Positions 52,620 to 62,142 of a stretch of 64,000 bases of DNA are shown one piece after another; within the stretch, counting starts at the first letter, position 1, and each line of letters starts with the position of its first letter. The position numbers and the translations under genes are program-made. The stretch is from Flavobacterium hydrocarbonoxydans. GTDB lineage: Bacteria; Bacteroidota; Bacteroidia; Flavobacteriales; Flavobacteriaceae. The stretch is from the NCBI RefSeq assembly GCF_009789235.1, contig NZ_WSTB01000005.1, positions 310,001 to 374,000 on the forward strand, given 5' to 3'. A model generated the notes under the pieces. It did no database searches. It was given only the letters and a program-made list of their open reading frames with translations, and was not told the DNA's origin.

Positions 52620-53888
52620 ATGAAAATCTTTAAATTAATTTCACTCCTGTCAATATTGTTTTTTGTACAAAGCATTTTTTCTCAAAATACGGTAACCTAT
52701 ACTTCTCTTTCTAATACAATAGATATTAATTCAGGAGTTGAAGGAACTGTTGATGTTGTTGTTAAATGTTTTGGAAATAGTAGTAATCCTGTATTTCTAA
52801 ATGCAACGCAAGCTTGTGGAACTAGTGACGGAATTGTTTCACAGAGTTATACAAATGGAAGTATTTTAACTCCAGGACAAAGTACAATAATTAGATTTAA
52901 GTTTAAGAAGACCGTAAGTGCAGACACACAAGTTGCCTATAAATTTTCTACTAATGGAAGTTGTTTTCAAGACGAATCTAAAATGATTAAAATTACTGTA
53001 AATTATAAAAAATCAACTATTCCAACTCCTTCATCTTGCAATTATCCAGGAGCTTTAAACCTTACGATTACAAATGTTACAACTAATTCAGTGAATTTGA
53101 AATGGGACAATGTTCCAGGAGCACCAAGTTATAGAATTTATTATGCTAAAGATGGACTAAGTGGATCAATACCTTCTGTAGGTTCGCCTTGTTGTAGTGC
53201 TTCAATAAAGTCTTTAGAACCTAATACAACTTATAATCTGTTTATTTTAGTTGATTGTGGAAATTTTACATCTAATAAAATTACTCAGAAAATAAAATTT
53301 ACTACACTTTGTAACAAACAAGTTTCATCAATTGAAAATTTTTCAGTTACTCCATATTCATATGGTTATAAAATAAATTTCACACCTATTCCTAATTTTT
53401 CAAATGGCTATTACATATTAGAATGGACTGATTTGGTTACAAATGGAGGAGGCATGAGTAATTTTTCTAAGGCTCCCGAGGGATCTTATCCGGATTTTTA
53501 TTATGTACAATCAGGACATAGTTTTAAAATTCGTTTAACTGCTTATTTAGATTGTGTTACAGCTTATTCAAATTGGGTAACAGTTAATGGATTATGTCCA
53601 TCTGCGCCTACTGACTTATATGTTTATAGTAATGCGAGTTCAGGTTCTTTTAATTGGGGAGCTTTAGCAAATTCACAAAATTATCAAGGAGAATATCTAA
53701 TATATAATCTTGCTGGGCAACAAATATCAGGAACTTTTACTAGCTCTACTAATAATTACTCAACAGCAATTAATACAAATGGTATTTCAGGAAATAAATT
53801 TATCAAGTTTAGAATAAAATCTCAATGTAGTAATGGAACTTGGAGTGATTATAGTGATTGGTCAGGTACCGGAGTTTGGAATAATTAA
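52620..53888 (+). CDS. Exported fibronectin type III-like protein
   Basis: This secreted protein has a signal peptide (MKIFKLISLLSILFFVQSIFSQ). A beta-sandwich at about 25-130 (SNTIDINSGVEGTVDVVVKC) is followed by a fibronectin type III domain at about 138-230 (LNLTITNVTTNSVNLKWDNVPGAPSYRIYY) and one or two further beta-sandwiches to the end. I chose the ATG at 52620; another ATG six bases upstream adds two residues. There is no lipobox and no enzyme motif. It stands between the LamG lipoprotein and the GH144 gene, flanked by hairpins on both sides. A glycan-binding or adhesive role is inferred from context. It could also be expressed on its own. Confidence 0.7.
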   Translation: MKIFKLISLLSILFFVQSIFSQNTVTYTSLSNTIDINSGVEGTVDVVVKCFGNSSNPVFLNATQACGTSDGIVSQSYTNGSILTPGQSTIIRFKFKKTVSADTQVAYKFSTNGSCFQDESKMIKITVNYKKSTIPTPSSCNYPGALNLTITNVTTNSVNLKWDNVPGAPSYRIYYAKDGLSGSIPSVGSPCCSASIKSLEPNTTYNLFILVDCGNFTSNKITQKIKFTTLCNKQVSSIENFSVTPYSYGYKINFTPIPNFSNGYYILEWTDLVTNGGGMSNFSKAPEGSYPDFYYVQSGHSFKIRLTAYLDCVTAYSNWVTVNGLCPSAPTDLYVYSNASSGSFNWGALANSQNYQGEYLIYNLAGQQISGTFTSSTNNYSTAINTNGISGNKFIKFRIKSQCSNGTWSDYSDWSGTGVWNN

Positions 53889-53899
53889 AAATTAAAAAT

Positions 53900-53937
53900 A
53901 TTCTCAACAGAATTTTTAAATAGATTCTGTTGAGAAT
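53900..53937 (+). terminator. Hairpin after the fibronectin-type gene
   Basis: A perfect 14-base stem (attctcaacagaat at 53900-53913 with attctgttgagaat at 53924-53937) lies 12 bases after the stop codon. The sequence after it is A-rich rather than T-rich, so termination strength is uncertain. Confidence 0.6.
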
Positions 53938-53961
53938 AATAATACCACAAAACAAATAAAA

Positions 53962-55350
53962 ATGAAAATCAGTCTATACATAACTCTTTTTTTGAGTGTT
54001 TTCATGTCATGTTCATCTTCTTCGCCAGAAGAAGGAAACAAGGGAGGAACACCATTACCAACAAATCCAGTAACTCCAATTACGCCGCTGAGTGAAACAG
54101 AATTATTAGACCAGGTCCAAAAAGATGCCATCAAATATTTTTGGGATTATGCAGAGCCAAATTCAAAATTAGGAAGAGAGCGATATCTTGTTAATGATCC
54201 TGGGTTTGAGGCCAACAAAGTAACAACAGGAGGTTCAGGTTTTGGACTTATGTCGTTAGTTGTTGGAGTCGAACGAGGGTTTATACCAAGAGAAGAAGCT
54301 GTTTCCAGAATGATTACGGCAATGGATTTCCTTAAAAATGCAGATCGTTTTCACGGAGCTTGGGCACACTGGATGGATGGACAAACAGGTCATGCCATAT
54401 CTTTTGGAAATAAAGATGATGGTGGAGATATAGTAGAAACAGCTTTTTTGTGTCAGGGTTTAATCGCGGTTAGAGAATATTTTAAAAACGGAAATACCAG
54501 AGAAAAACAATTAGCTGCAAAAGCAGATGAACTCTGGAAAGGGGTAGAATGGAGTTGGTACACGAATGGAGAAAATGCAATGTATTGGCATTGGTCTCCT
54601 AAATATCAGTGGGAAATGAAATTCAAATTAGAAGGGTATAATGAATGCTTAATCGCTTATGTTATGGGAGCCGCTTCTCCTACATATCCTATTCCCGCAG
54701 AAGCATATCATCAGGCTTGGGCAAGAAGCGGAAATATTGTAAGTGCAAATTCTCAATATGGCATTCCATTGCTTTTTAAATACAATACTGTTAGTGGTAA
54801 CGCCGGACCTTTATTCTGGGCACAATATTCTTATTTAGGGCTTGACCCAGGTACTTTGACAGACAAATATGCTGATTACTGGGCCTTAACTCAAAATCAT
54901 GCTAAAATCATCTATAATCATTGTGTAATCAACCCCAAACAATGGAAGGGTTATTCAGAGAAATGTTGGGGACTTACAGCAAGTTATACCCGAAATTCGG
55001 ATGGCTCAACAGGATATTCTGCTCATGATACCGATAATGATCGAGGTGTGATTACGCCAACGGCAGCTCTTTCTTCTTTTCCATACACACCAAAAGAGAG
55101 TATGAATTTTCTAAAATTTTTATACAACGAGAAAAGAAATGAATATGTTGGAATCGCTGGTCCGTACGATGCTTTTTCGCCACAGTTCAATTGGGTTACA
55201 CAGCGTTATTTAGCGATCGACCAAGGTACTATTGCGCCAATGATAGAAAACTACCGTACAGGTTTATTGTGGAAATTATTTATGAATGCTCCTGAAACTA
55301 AACAAGGACTGTTGAACTTAGGTTTTCATTCAACGAAATACGGATTTTAA
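53962..55350 (+). CDS. GH144-type glucanase lipoprotein (glucoamylase-like family)
   Basis: This lipoprotein (lipobox FMSC, Cys17) has an (alpha/alpha)6 glucoamylase-like domain. The family includes endo-beta-1,2-glucanases. The acidic cluster reads KDDGGDIVETAF with Asp152, Asp156 and Glu159, and Glu228 lies in GYNECLIAY. In the Chitinophaga pinensis enzyme I recall the essential residues as Asp135, Asp139, Glu142 and Glu211. The spacings (4, 3, 69) are the same here. Other marks are ATWMDG-like HGAWAHWMDG and YSAHDTDNDRGVITPTAALSSFPY. It is followed 37 bases later by a GH3 gene. It probably cuts a beta-1,2-linked glucan at the cell surface into oligosaccharides for SusCD import. Confidence 0.82.
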   Translation: MKISLYITLFLSVFMSCSSSSPEEGNKGGTPLPTNPVTPITPLSETELLDQVQKDAIKYFWDYAEPNSKLGRERYLVNDPGFEANKVTTGGSGFGLMSLVVGVERGFIPREEAVSRMITAMDFLKNADRFHGAWAHWMDGQTGHAISFGNKDDGGDIVETAFLCQGLIAVREYFKNGNTREKQLAAKADELWKGVEWSWYTNGENAMYWHWSPKYQWEMKFKLEGYNECLIAYVMGAASPTYPIPAEAYHQAWARSGNIVSANSQYGIPLLFKYNTVSGNAGPLFWAQYSYLGLDPGTLTDKYADYWALTQNHAKIIYNHCVINPKQWKGYSEKCWGLTASYTRNSDGSTGYSAHDTDNDRGVITPTAALSSFPYTPKESMNFLKFLYNEKRNEYVGIAGPYDAFSPQFNWVTQRYLAIDQGTIAPMIENYRTGLLWKLFMNAPETKQGLLNLGFHSTKYGF

Positions 55351-55387
55351 TCAGCAAAAAACAATAAAACATATAAAATACCATAGA

Positions 55388-57688
55388 ATGAAAAAGAAAC
55401 TCGTATTACTCTTTTTAGGATGTGCAGTGTTGGGTTATTCCCAAAAGAAAGATGCTAAAAATGCTGTAAAAATAAAACCGAAAGCTGAATTTGTAGCCGA
55501 ACTATTGTCAAAAATGACATTAGATGAAAAATTAGGTCAATTGAATTTACCAAGTTCTGGTGATATTACAACTGGTTTGGCAAAAAGCTCTGATATCTCT
55601 AAAAAAATTGCCGAAGGAAAAGTGGGTGGTTTATTCAATATCAAATCTGTCGAAAAAATTAAAGAAGTACAAAAGATTGCGGTTGAAAATAGCCGTTTAA
55701 AAATTCCTTTGATTTTCGGAATGGACGTTATCCACGGTTATGAAACTACGTTTCCAATTCCGTTAGGATTGTCTTGTACCTGGGATATGAATTTGATCGA
55801 AAGAAGTGCTCAAATCGCAGCTCAGGAAGCGAGTGCCGATGGTATCAACTGGACATTTTCGCCTATGGTTGATGTTTCCCGCGATCCTCGTTGGGGAAGG
55901 ATTTCTGAAGGTTCAGGTGAAGATGCTTACTTAGGAAGCCAAATTGCAAAAGCAATGGTAAACGGGTATCAGCAACATGATTTGTCAAAAAATAATTCGA
56001 TTTTGGCTTGTGTAAAACACTTTGCTTTATACGGTGCGCCAGAAGCGGGTCGCGATTACAATACGGTTGATATGAGTCATATCCGAATGTTTAATGATTA
56101 TTTTCCTCCTTACAAAGCGGCGGTTGATGCTGGTGTAGGTTCGGTGATGGCTTCTTTTAACGAAGTTGACGGAATTCCTGCTACAGGAAGCAAATGGTTA
56201 ATGACCGATGTTTTGAGAAAACAATGGAATTTTAAAGGATTTGTGGTAACTGATTTTACAGGAATCAACGAAATGATCGATCACGGAATGGGAGATTTGC
56301 AGGCCTCTTCGGCTTTGGCAATGAACGCAGGTGTAGAAATGGATATGGTTGGAGAAGGATTTTTGACTACTTTGAAAAAATCTATTGATGAGAAGAAAGT
56401 TTCGGTGGCAAGAATAGATGAAGCGGTAAAACTTATTTTAGAAGCAAAATATGATTTAGGATTGTTCCATGATCCGTATAAATACTGTGATGTAAAACGA
56501 TCAAAAACTGAAATTTTCACTTCACAAAGTAGAAACGAAGCACGTAAAATTGCTGCACAATCTTTGGTTTTATTAAAAAATCAAGGGCAGGTATTACCAC
56601 TTAAAAAATCAGGAACTATTGCACTTATCGGACCTTTGGCTGATGCCGAAGAAAATATGTCGGGTACCTGGAGTGTGGCTACCAAAAAAGGAACTTCGGT
56701 TACGTTATTGAATGGTATTAAAGAAGTGGCTGGAAAATCAGTAAAAGTACTTTACGCAAAAGGGAGTAATTTAGATTACGATGAAACGCTAGAAACAAAC
56801 GCTACGATGTTTGGTAAAACACTACATCGTGATGCACGTTCGAAAGAAGAATTAATTGCTGAAGCTTTAAAAGTTGCCAATCAATCAGATGTTATTGTAG
56901 CCGCTTTAGGGGAATCTGCAGAAATGAGTGGAGAATCTAGTAGTAGAACAAATCTTGAAATTCCTCAGGCTCAAAAAGATTTATTGAACGAATTATTAAA
57001 AACAGGAAAACCTGTTGTTTTAGTTTTATTTGATGGCCGTCCTTTGGTGATTACTAAAGAAAACGAAACTGTTCCTGCCATCTTGAATGTTTGGTTTGCC
57101 GGTACAGAAGCGGGTTACGCTATTGCGGATGTTTTGTTTGGTGATGAAAATCCATCTGGAAAACTGACCGCTACTTTTCCAAGAAGTGTGGGTCAGGTAC
57201 CAATTTATTACGCACACAAAAATACGGGAAGACCTCTGGCTAATAAAGAAGGAAAGTTCGAAAAGTTCCGTTCTAATTATATTGATGAAAGAAACGAACC
57301 ATTATTCCCTTTCGGATATGGATTGAGTTACACGACTTTCGATTATTCGAATATTAAAATTTCTTCTGATAAAATGAATTTCAGCGGAAAACTGAATGTT
57401 ACGGTTGAGGTTGCCAACACAGGAAATTTTGACGGAAAAGAAACGGTTCAATTATACATTAGAGATTTGGTTGGTTCTGTAACAAGACCAGTAAGAGAGT
57501 TGAAAGGCTTTCAAAAAATAAATCTTAAAAAAGGAGAAAAACAAACGGTAACTTTTGAAATTACTGTTGAAGATTTAAAATTTTATAATTCTGATTTACA
57601 ATTTGTTGCAGAGCCTGGGCTGTTTGATGTTTTCGTTGGAGGAAATTCAAATGCCGATAAGAAAGTTAGTTTTGAGTTAACTAAATAG
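55388..57688 (+). CDS. bglX: GH3 beta-glucosidase (BglX-like)
   Basis: This exported GH3 enzyme has a signal peptide (about residues 1-18, ending GYSQ). Then come the TIM-barrel domain (about 35-370), the alpha/beta sandwich (about 390-620) and the fibronectin-III-like tail (about 670-760). The nucleophile is Asp289 in FVVTDFTGI. The acid/base is probably Glu516 in EMSGESSSR. KHFALYGAPEAGRDYN is the substrate-loop signature. At 766 residues it matches BglX. With GH144 it would release glucose from beta-glucan oligosaccharides. In Bacteroides a GH3 next to a GH144 acts on beta-1,2-glucans, so the same preference is plausible. A terminator follows 21 bases after its stop. Confidence 0.92.
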   Translation: MKKKLVLLFLGCAVLGYSQKKDAKNAVKIKPKAEFVAELLSKMTLDEKLGQLNLPSSGDITTGLAKSSDISKKIAEGKVGGLFNIKSVEKIKEVQKIAVENSRLKIPLIFGMDVIHGYETTFPIPLGLSCTWDMNLIERSAQIAAQEASADGINWTFSPMVDVSRDPRWGRISEGSGEDAYLGSQIAKAMVNGYQQHDLSKNNSILACVKHFALYGAPEAGRDYNTVDMSHIRMFNDYFPPYKAAVDAGVGSVMASFNEVDGIPATGSKWLMTDVLRKQWNFKGFVVTDFTGINEMIDHGMGDLQASSALAMNAGVEMDMVGEGFLTTLKKSIDEKKVSVARIDEAVKLILEAKYDLGLFHDPYKYCDVKRSKTEIFTSQSRNEARKIAAQSLVLLKNQGQVLPLKKSGTIALIGPLADAEENMSGTWSVATKKGTSVTLLNGIKEVAGKSVKVLYAKGSNLDYDETLETNATMFGKTLHRDARSKEELIAEALKVANQSDVIVAALGESAEMSGESSSRTNLEIPQAQKDLLNELLKTGKPVVLVLFDGRPLVITKENETVPAILNVWFAGTEAGYAIADVLFGDENPSGKLTATFPRSVGQVPIYYAHKNTGRPLANKEGKFEKFRSNYIDERNEPLFPFGYGLSYTTFDYSNIKISSDKMNFSGKLNVTVEVANTGNFDGKETVQLYIRDLVGSVTRPVRELKGFQKINLKKGEKQTVTFEITVEDLKFYNSDLQFVAEPGLFDVFVGGNSNADKKVSFELTK

Positions 57689-57709
57689 TTGGTTTATTTA
57701 TTAGTAATT

Positions 57710-57744
57710 GCCCTTCGTGACTGGTTAGCGAAGGGCTTTTTTTT
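57710..57744 (+). terminator. Strong intrinsic terminator after the GH3 gene
   Basis: Stem gcccttcg (57710-57717) with cgaagggc (57729-57736), an 11-base loop, and a run of eight T (57737-57744). It probably ends the main locus transcript, so the GH43 gene is likely a separate unit. Confidence 0.88.
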
Positions 57745-57777
57745 AACTGAAAATTTTAGCACACACACATACAGTTT

Positions 57778-57836
57778 GTCATTCCGTAGGAATCTCAGCG
57801 CATTTGCTCGTAAATATGAGATTCCTACGGAATGAC
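57778..57836. repeat. 20-base perfect inverted repeat
   Basis: The arms gtcattccgtaggaatctca (57778-57797) and its exact complement (57817-57836) flank a 19-base loop. There is no T tract, and a terminator already lies just before it. It looks like a dispersed palindromic intergenic element. Confidence 0.75.
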
Positions 57837-57883
57837 AAGATTGTGACTTTTAATTTGACATAGAAATCTTTAAAAGATAAAAA

Positions 57884-59788
57884 ATGAAAAACACATACCT
57901 ACAATCACTATTACTGTTTTTTACAATGTTTACTTCACAAATATGGGCACAAAAAACAGAATGGTTTGATCCAAACAAACCTGCAACAACCTATTGTAAT
58001 CCCATTAATATTGGGTACAATTATACAACTTATAACCATAACGGAATTCCGGAATCCCGTCGTTCTAGCGCAGATCCGGTTATTATCAATTACAAAGGCG
58101 ATTATTATTTATTTGCGACCAATCAGGCAGGATTTTTTTGGAGCAAAGACATGGCCGATTGGAATTTTGTTTACGGAAGTTTCCAAAGAAAACCAGGTGA
58201 TGATGATCAATGCGCACCTGCTGCCTGGGTGGTAAATGATACGTTATTTTACGTAGGTTCAACCTGGAAAAAAGACCATCCAGTCTGGAAAACGGCTGAT
58301 CCAAAATCGGGTCGTTGGTTAAGACATGTAGATACGGCAATGTTACCAACCTGGGATCCGGCGATTTTTCAGGACGATGACAAAAAAGTATATATGTACT
58401 ACGGTTCCAGCGGAAAATTACCTCTTGTAGGTGCTGAGGTTGATTATAATACCTGGTTGCCAAAAGGAAATCAGGATGATTATAAAAAATTATATGAAGC
58501 CACCGAAGTAGAAGATATTCAGCGCCCTTACGGGGAAATAAAAGCCGTTGTCGGTTTAGATCCATCGCAACATGGCTGGGAGCGTTTTGGACCTAACAAC
58601 GACATGGAACCTGCGCCCTGGGGTAATTTTATTGAAGGAGCGTGGATGACTAAACACAATGGAAAATATTATATGCAGTACGGAGCGCCAGCTACGGAGT
58701 TTAAAGGTTATGCAAACGGTGTACACGTTGGTGATAATCCGTTAGGGCCTTTTACGTATCAAAAACACAATCCGATGTCGTATAAACCGGGAGGTTTTGT
58801 AATTGGTGCAGGTCACGGAAATACCTTTGCCGATAATTACGGTAATTACTGGAATACCGGAACCTGCAAAATTTCGATAAAAGATCGTTTCGAGCGCCGT
58901 ATTGATATGTTTCCTGCCGGATTTGATAAAGATGATGTGATGTATTCAATTACTTCTTACGGCGATTTTCCGATAGTGCTTCCAACTGCAGAACGTGATC
59001 AGACAAACGGAGCTTCTTCGGGTTGGATGTTGCTTTCATACAAAAAACCGGTTACCGTTTCTTCTGCCGAAGATTGTATGGAAGTACAAACGCACCGGGT
59101 AGATCATGGAGGAAAAAAAGTATTTGAAAAATTTTGCTACGGAGCTGAAAATTTGACGGACGAAAATATTCAAACCTATTGGTCTGCAAAAACAGATAAA
59201 CCTGGCGAATGGCTTCAGCTTGATTTGGGCAGAACGATGCAAATAAATGCCTTGCAAATCAATTATGCCGATCATAAAGCGACACAATTCAATAAGGCGA
59301 TGGATATTTATTATCAATATAAAATCTACATGTCTGATGATGCTCAAAATTGGACGCTGGTGGTTGATAAATCTAAAAATGATAAAGATGCGCCTCACGA
59401 TTATTTAGAGCTTACAAAATCGATAAAGGCGCGTTACATCAAGATGGAAAACATTCATAATGCTTCAGGATTGTTTGCTGTTTCAGATTTTAGGGTTTTC
59501 GGAAATGGTTTGTTGGCAAAGCCAAAGGGAGTTTCTAATTTTAAAGTCAATCGTAATGATAAAGATTCCCGCAATGCAATGATTTCCTGGAAAAAGCAGG
59601 CTGATGCCATTGGTTATACGATTTATTACGGAATAGAACCTGGAAAATTATATAATAACATTATGGTTTACGACGGAGATTCGTATGATTTTAGAGGTTT
59701 GGATAAAGGCACAAAATATTACTTTACCATTGAAGCTTTTAATGAAAACGGAATTGGTGCAAAAAACAAAATTATCGAGATAAAATAA
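57884..59788 (+). CDS. GH43-family exported glycosidase with discoidin and fibronectin modules
   Basis: A signal peptide (residues 1-22, ending IWAQ) is followed by a five-bladed GH43 beta-propeller (about 35-370). Candidate catalytic residues are Asp64 (SSADPVI, base), Asp158 (TWDPAIF, modulator) and Glu251 (FIEGAWM, acid). An F5/8 type C/discoidin-like carbohydrate-binding domain lies at about 395-535 (NIQTYWSAKTDKPGEWLQLDLG, then YIKMENIHNASGLFAVSDFRVFG). A fibronectin-III-like domain lies at about 545-632. Arabinosidase or xylosidase activity is usual for GH43, but this subgroup's specificity is not clear. It follows a terminator and an inverted repeat, so it may be regulated apart from the glucan genes. 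Confidence 0.85.
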   Translation: MKNTYLQSLLLFFTMFTSQIWAQKTEWFDPNKPATTYCNPINIGYNYTTYNHNGIPESRRSSADPVIINYKGDYYLFATNQAGFFWSKDMADWNFVYGSFQRKPGDDDQCAPAAWVVNDTLFYVGSTWKKDHPVWKTADPKSGRWLRHVDTAMLPTWDPAIFQDDDKKVYMYYGSSGKLPLVGAEVDYNTWLPKGNQDDYKKLYEATEVEDIQRPYGEIKAVVGLDPSQHGWERFGPNNDMEPAPWGNFIEGAWMTKHNGKYYMQYGAPATEFKGYANGVHVGDNPLGPFTYQKHNPMSYKPGGFVIGAGHGNTFADNYGNYWNTGTCKISIKDRFERRIDMFPAGFDKDDVMYSITSYGDFPIVLPTAERDQTNGASSGWMLLSYKKPVTVSSAEDCMEVQTHRVDHGGKKVFEKFCYGAENLTDENIQTYWSAKTDKPGEWLQLDLGRTMQINALQINYADHKATQFNKAMDIYYQYKIYMSDDAQNWTLVVDKSKNDKDAPHDYLELTKSIKARYIKMENIHNASGLFAVSDFRVFGNGLLAKPKGVSNFKVNRNDKDSRNAMISWKKQADAIGYTIYYGIEPGKLYNNIMVYDGDSYDFRGLDKGTKYYFTIEAFNENGIGAKNKIIEIK

Positions 59789-59806
59789 CTTGATTTTACA
59801 TAAAAA

Positions 59807-59843
59807 AAAGAGTCGCTTCATTTTAAATGTAGCGACTCTTTTT
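59807..59843. terminator. Bidirectional terminator between convergent genes
   Basis: Stem aaagagtcgct (59807-59817) with agcgactcttt (59831-59841) is flanked by T on the + strand and by a longer T run on the - strand. It serves the GH43 gene on + and the AlkC-like gene on -. Confidence 0.85.
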
Positions 59844-59869
59844 GCATAAAGTTATTTTTAAATTAGCAA

Positions 59870-60967
59870 TTAAACCAATTCAAAATCTAAAGTATCGCTC
59901 TCAGTTCCATTAATAATAATCGACAATTTATGATTCCCTGTATGAAAAACACGAGTTGTAATTATTTTAAAAGACTGATTTCTTTCAATTTTGATTAATT
60001 GATTTGAAGGATAATTTTTCTCGCTGATTTTGAAGACTTTTTTCGCCAGATGTCCTTTTGATTTTTTGTAATGTACAGCATATTCTAATCGAATGGTTTT
60101 TGCGTCTGTGTTTTTATTATTCAAATGAAATTGAAACTGCAGATAATCCCCAATTTTTACAATAGGTGTTTTGATTTCGAAAGACGAAAGTTCAATATTC
60201 GTACTTTCTAGACCATAATGACTCAGTATTTCGGGATGACCTTGTTTTAATAAAGTCCGGCAGCCGTGTTTGATAATTCCGTCGGTTTCTTTACTGATAC
60301 CTTGCCATTTTTTTACAATTTCAAGTACAATTTCAGGATTATCTTTTACAATATCATTTAGGTTATTGGCGACACTTCGGCGGACATATTCTGAAGGATC
60401 ATTTTTTAAGTTTTCAAGAATGGGAAGTATAGAAACTGGGTCTTTTTTCAGGAACGGAATTGCCATAGCCCACGGTAATCTCGGGCGACTTCCTTCGCTG
60501 GCCAATCGACGAACGTGATGGTTTTTGTGCAAAGACCATTTAACCATTTCGTCAATCATTTTTTCTTTATATTTAAGGATAAAAGGACGAACAGCAAACT
60601 CACAACTAATAAATTGGGTAATAGAAACAAAGGCTTTCGCCGAAGTTTTAAAATCCTCCAAACCATACATTTCGATATAATCTGCAAAAAAGATGAAGGC
60701 CAGATTGCCATCAGTAAACTTGTTTTTCTTTAGATTTTGGATGATTTTATCAATTAATGAAATTGCTTCCGGAAAATTTTCGGGCATGAATTGGTGTAAA
60801 ACAACAGTAGTGTGTTTCATGCGTTCTTTCCATTCTTTTTGAGCAAAATCTCCCTCGTAAATAGTTTCAATAAATAGTTTTTTATCAAATTTTGGATGCA
60901 CTTCGGCAACAGCCTGAGCAAAATTTTCGTAAAAAGTAACCGAATAAATATCTTTTATTAATGCCAT
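59870..60967 (-). CDS. alkC: AlkC-type DNA alkylation repair glycosylase with Ig-like tail
   Basis: This 365-residue protein is built of HEAT-like helical repeats of the DNA alkylation repair superfamily (about 1-260). The AlkC-like signature HHVRRLASEGSRPRLPWA is followed by DPSEYVRRSVANNLNDI. The last 100 residues are beta-rich (SFEIKTPIVKIGDYLQFQFHL, then IRLEYAVHYKKSKG, then HKLSIIINGTESDTLDFELV), fitting the Ig-like domain known for AlkC. AlkC removes cationic alkyl bases such as 3-methylcytosine and 3-methyladenine without base flipping. The start at 60967 is an ATG; a TTG two codons earlier is less likely. It is a single gene ending at a shared terminator. Confidence 0.78.
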   Translation of the reverse strand: MALIKDIYSVTFYENFAQAVAEVHPKFDKKLFIETIYEGDFAQKEWKERMKHTTVVLHQFMPENFPEAISLIDKIIQNLKKNKFTDGNLAFIFFADYIEMYGLEDFKTSAKAFVSITQFISCEFAVRPFILKYKEKMIDEMVKWSLHKNHHVRRLASEGSRPRLPWAMAIPFLKKDPVSILPILENLKNDPSEYVRRSVANNLNDIVKDNPEIVLEIVKKWQGISKETDGIIKHGCRTLLKQGHPEILSHYGLESTNIELSSFEIKTPIVKIGDYLQFQFHLNNKNTDAKTIRLEYAVHYKKSKGHLAKKVFKISEKNYPSNQLIKIERNQSFKIITTRVFHTGNHKLSIIINGTESDTLDFELV

Positions 60968-61204
60968 AATCAAGTTTGAATGAATTTCAAAGGTATTTAA
61001 TGTTCTTTATTTTTAGTTAACAAAAAAGAAAAAGATTTTAACCATTAAGAGATGAAGTTTTATTACGAATAGAAGTTTGATTTTTCTTAATAACTGAATG
61101 CTGAAAAGGGATTTTTTATGTTGTTGATTGTTTTTTCTTATTAATTGAATTTTCAAATCCACAAAATATGTGCTACTTTAGCATCTTATAAAAATCTAGA
61201 AAAA

Positions 61205-62062
61205 ATGATTAGCGAAGTACAATTTCAAACCGAATTACAACTATTGATTAGCAATGCAATTCGAGAAGATGTAGGACCCGGAGATTACAGCTCATTGGCA
61301 TGTATTCCTGATACGGCGCATGGACAAGCGAAATTATTGGTAAAAGACCAGGGCATTATTGCCGGAGTTACGCTTGCTAAAATGATTTTTGAATATGTTG
61401 ACCCAATGTTAAGAGTAAAAACTTTAATTGAGGATGGAGCGGCCGTAAAATACGGAGATGTTGTTTTTGAGGTTTGGGGAAGCTCACAATCTATTCTGAA
61501 AGCCGAACGAGTAGTTCTGAACTCCATGCAGCGTATGTCGGCAATTGCTACCAAAACACATCAATACACGCAACTTTTAGAAGGAACCGATGCTAAAATT
61601 CTGGATACCAGAAAAACAACACCCAATTTTAGAGTAGCCGAAAAATGGGCTGTCAAAATTGGCGGTGGAGAAAATCATCGTTTTGCTTTGTATGATATGG
61701 TGATGCTAAAAGATAATCATATTGATTTTGCTGGTGGAATTACCCGCGCCATTGCGACTACTAAAGAGTATTTAAAAGAGAACAATTTGGATCTGAAAAT
61801 AATTGTTGAAGCCAGAAACTTAGACGAAATTCGTGAAATTTTATTGTCTGACGGAGTTCACAGAATCCTAATTGATAATTTTAATTACGAAGATACTAAA
61901 ACTGCTGTGGAGCTCATTGGTACAAAATGCCAAACAGAATCTTCAGGAAATATCAACGAAAAAACCATTAGAGAGTATGCTTTATGTGGTGTAAATTATA
62001 TTTCTTCCGGAGCCTTAACACATTCTGTTTATAACATGGATTTAAGTTTGAAAGCGTTTTAA
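61205..62062 (+). CDS. nadC: Nicotinate-nucleotide pyrophosphorylase (carboxylating)
   Basis: NadC makes nicotinate mononucleotide from quinolinate and PRPP in de novo NAD synthesis. Signatures include AIREDVGPGDYSS (about 18-30), ERVVLNSMQRMSAIAT, the core TRKTTPNFRVAEKWAVKIGG, HRFALYDMVMLKDNHI and VEARNLDEIREIL. SSGALTHSVYNMDLSL closes the barrel. I chose the ATG at 61205, giving 285 residues, the usual size; a TTG 60 bases upstream adds an unrelated extension. No other NAD genes are next to it. Confidence 0.95.
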   Translation: MISEVQFQTELQLLISNAIREDVGPGDYSSLACIPDTAHGQAKLLVKDQGIIAGVTLAKMIFEYVDPMLRVKTLIEDGAAVKYGDVVFEVWGSSQSILKAERVVLNSMQRMSAIATKTHQYTQLLEGTDAKILDTRKTTPNFRVAEKWAVKIGGGENHRFALYDMVMLKDNHIDFAGGITRAIATTKEYLKENNLDLKIIVEARNLDEIREILLSDGVHRILIDNFNYEDTKTAVELIGTKCQTESSGNINEKTIREYALCGVNYISSGALTHSVYNMDLSLKAF

Positions 62063-62065
62063 TGG

Positions 62066-62121
62066 AGTTGTGGGTTATGAGTTGTGGGTTATGAGTTATG
62101 AGTTATGGGTTGTTAGTTGAT
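62066..62121. repeat. Array of eight heptamers between nadC and yihY
   Basis: Eight units run in phase: agttgtg, ggttatg, agttgtg, ggttatg, agttatg twice, ggttgtt, agttgat. The consensus RGTTATG is close to that of the pta-ackA gap array at 42413-42468. It begins 3 bases after the nadC stop. Confidence 0.7.
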
Positions 62122-62142
62122 AATCAGTAATCAATAATTTAA

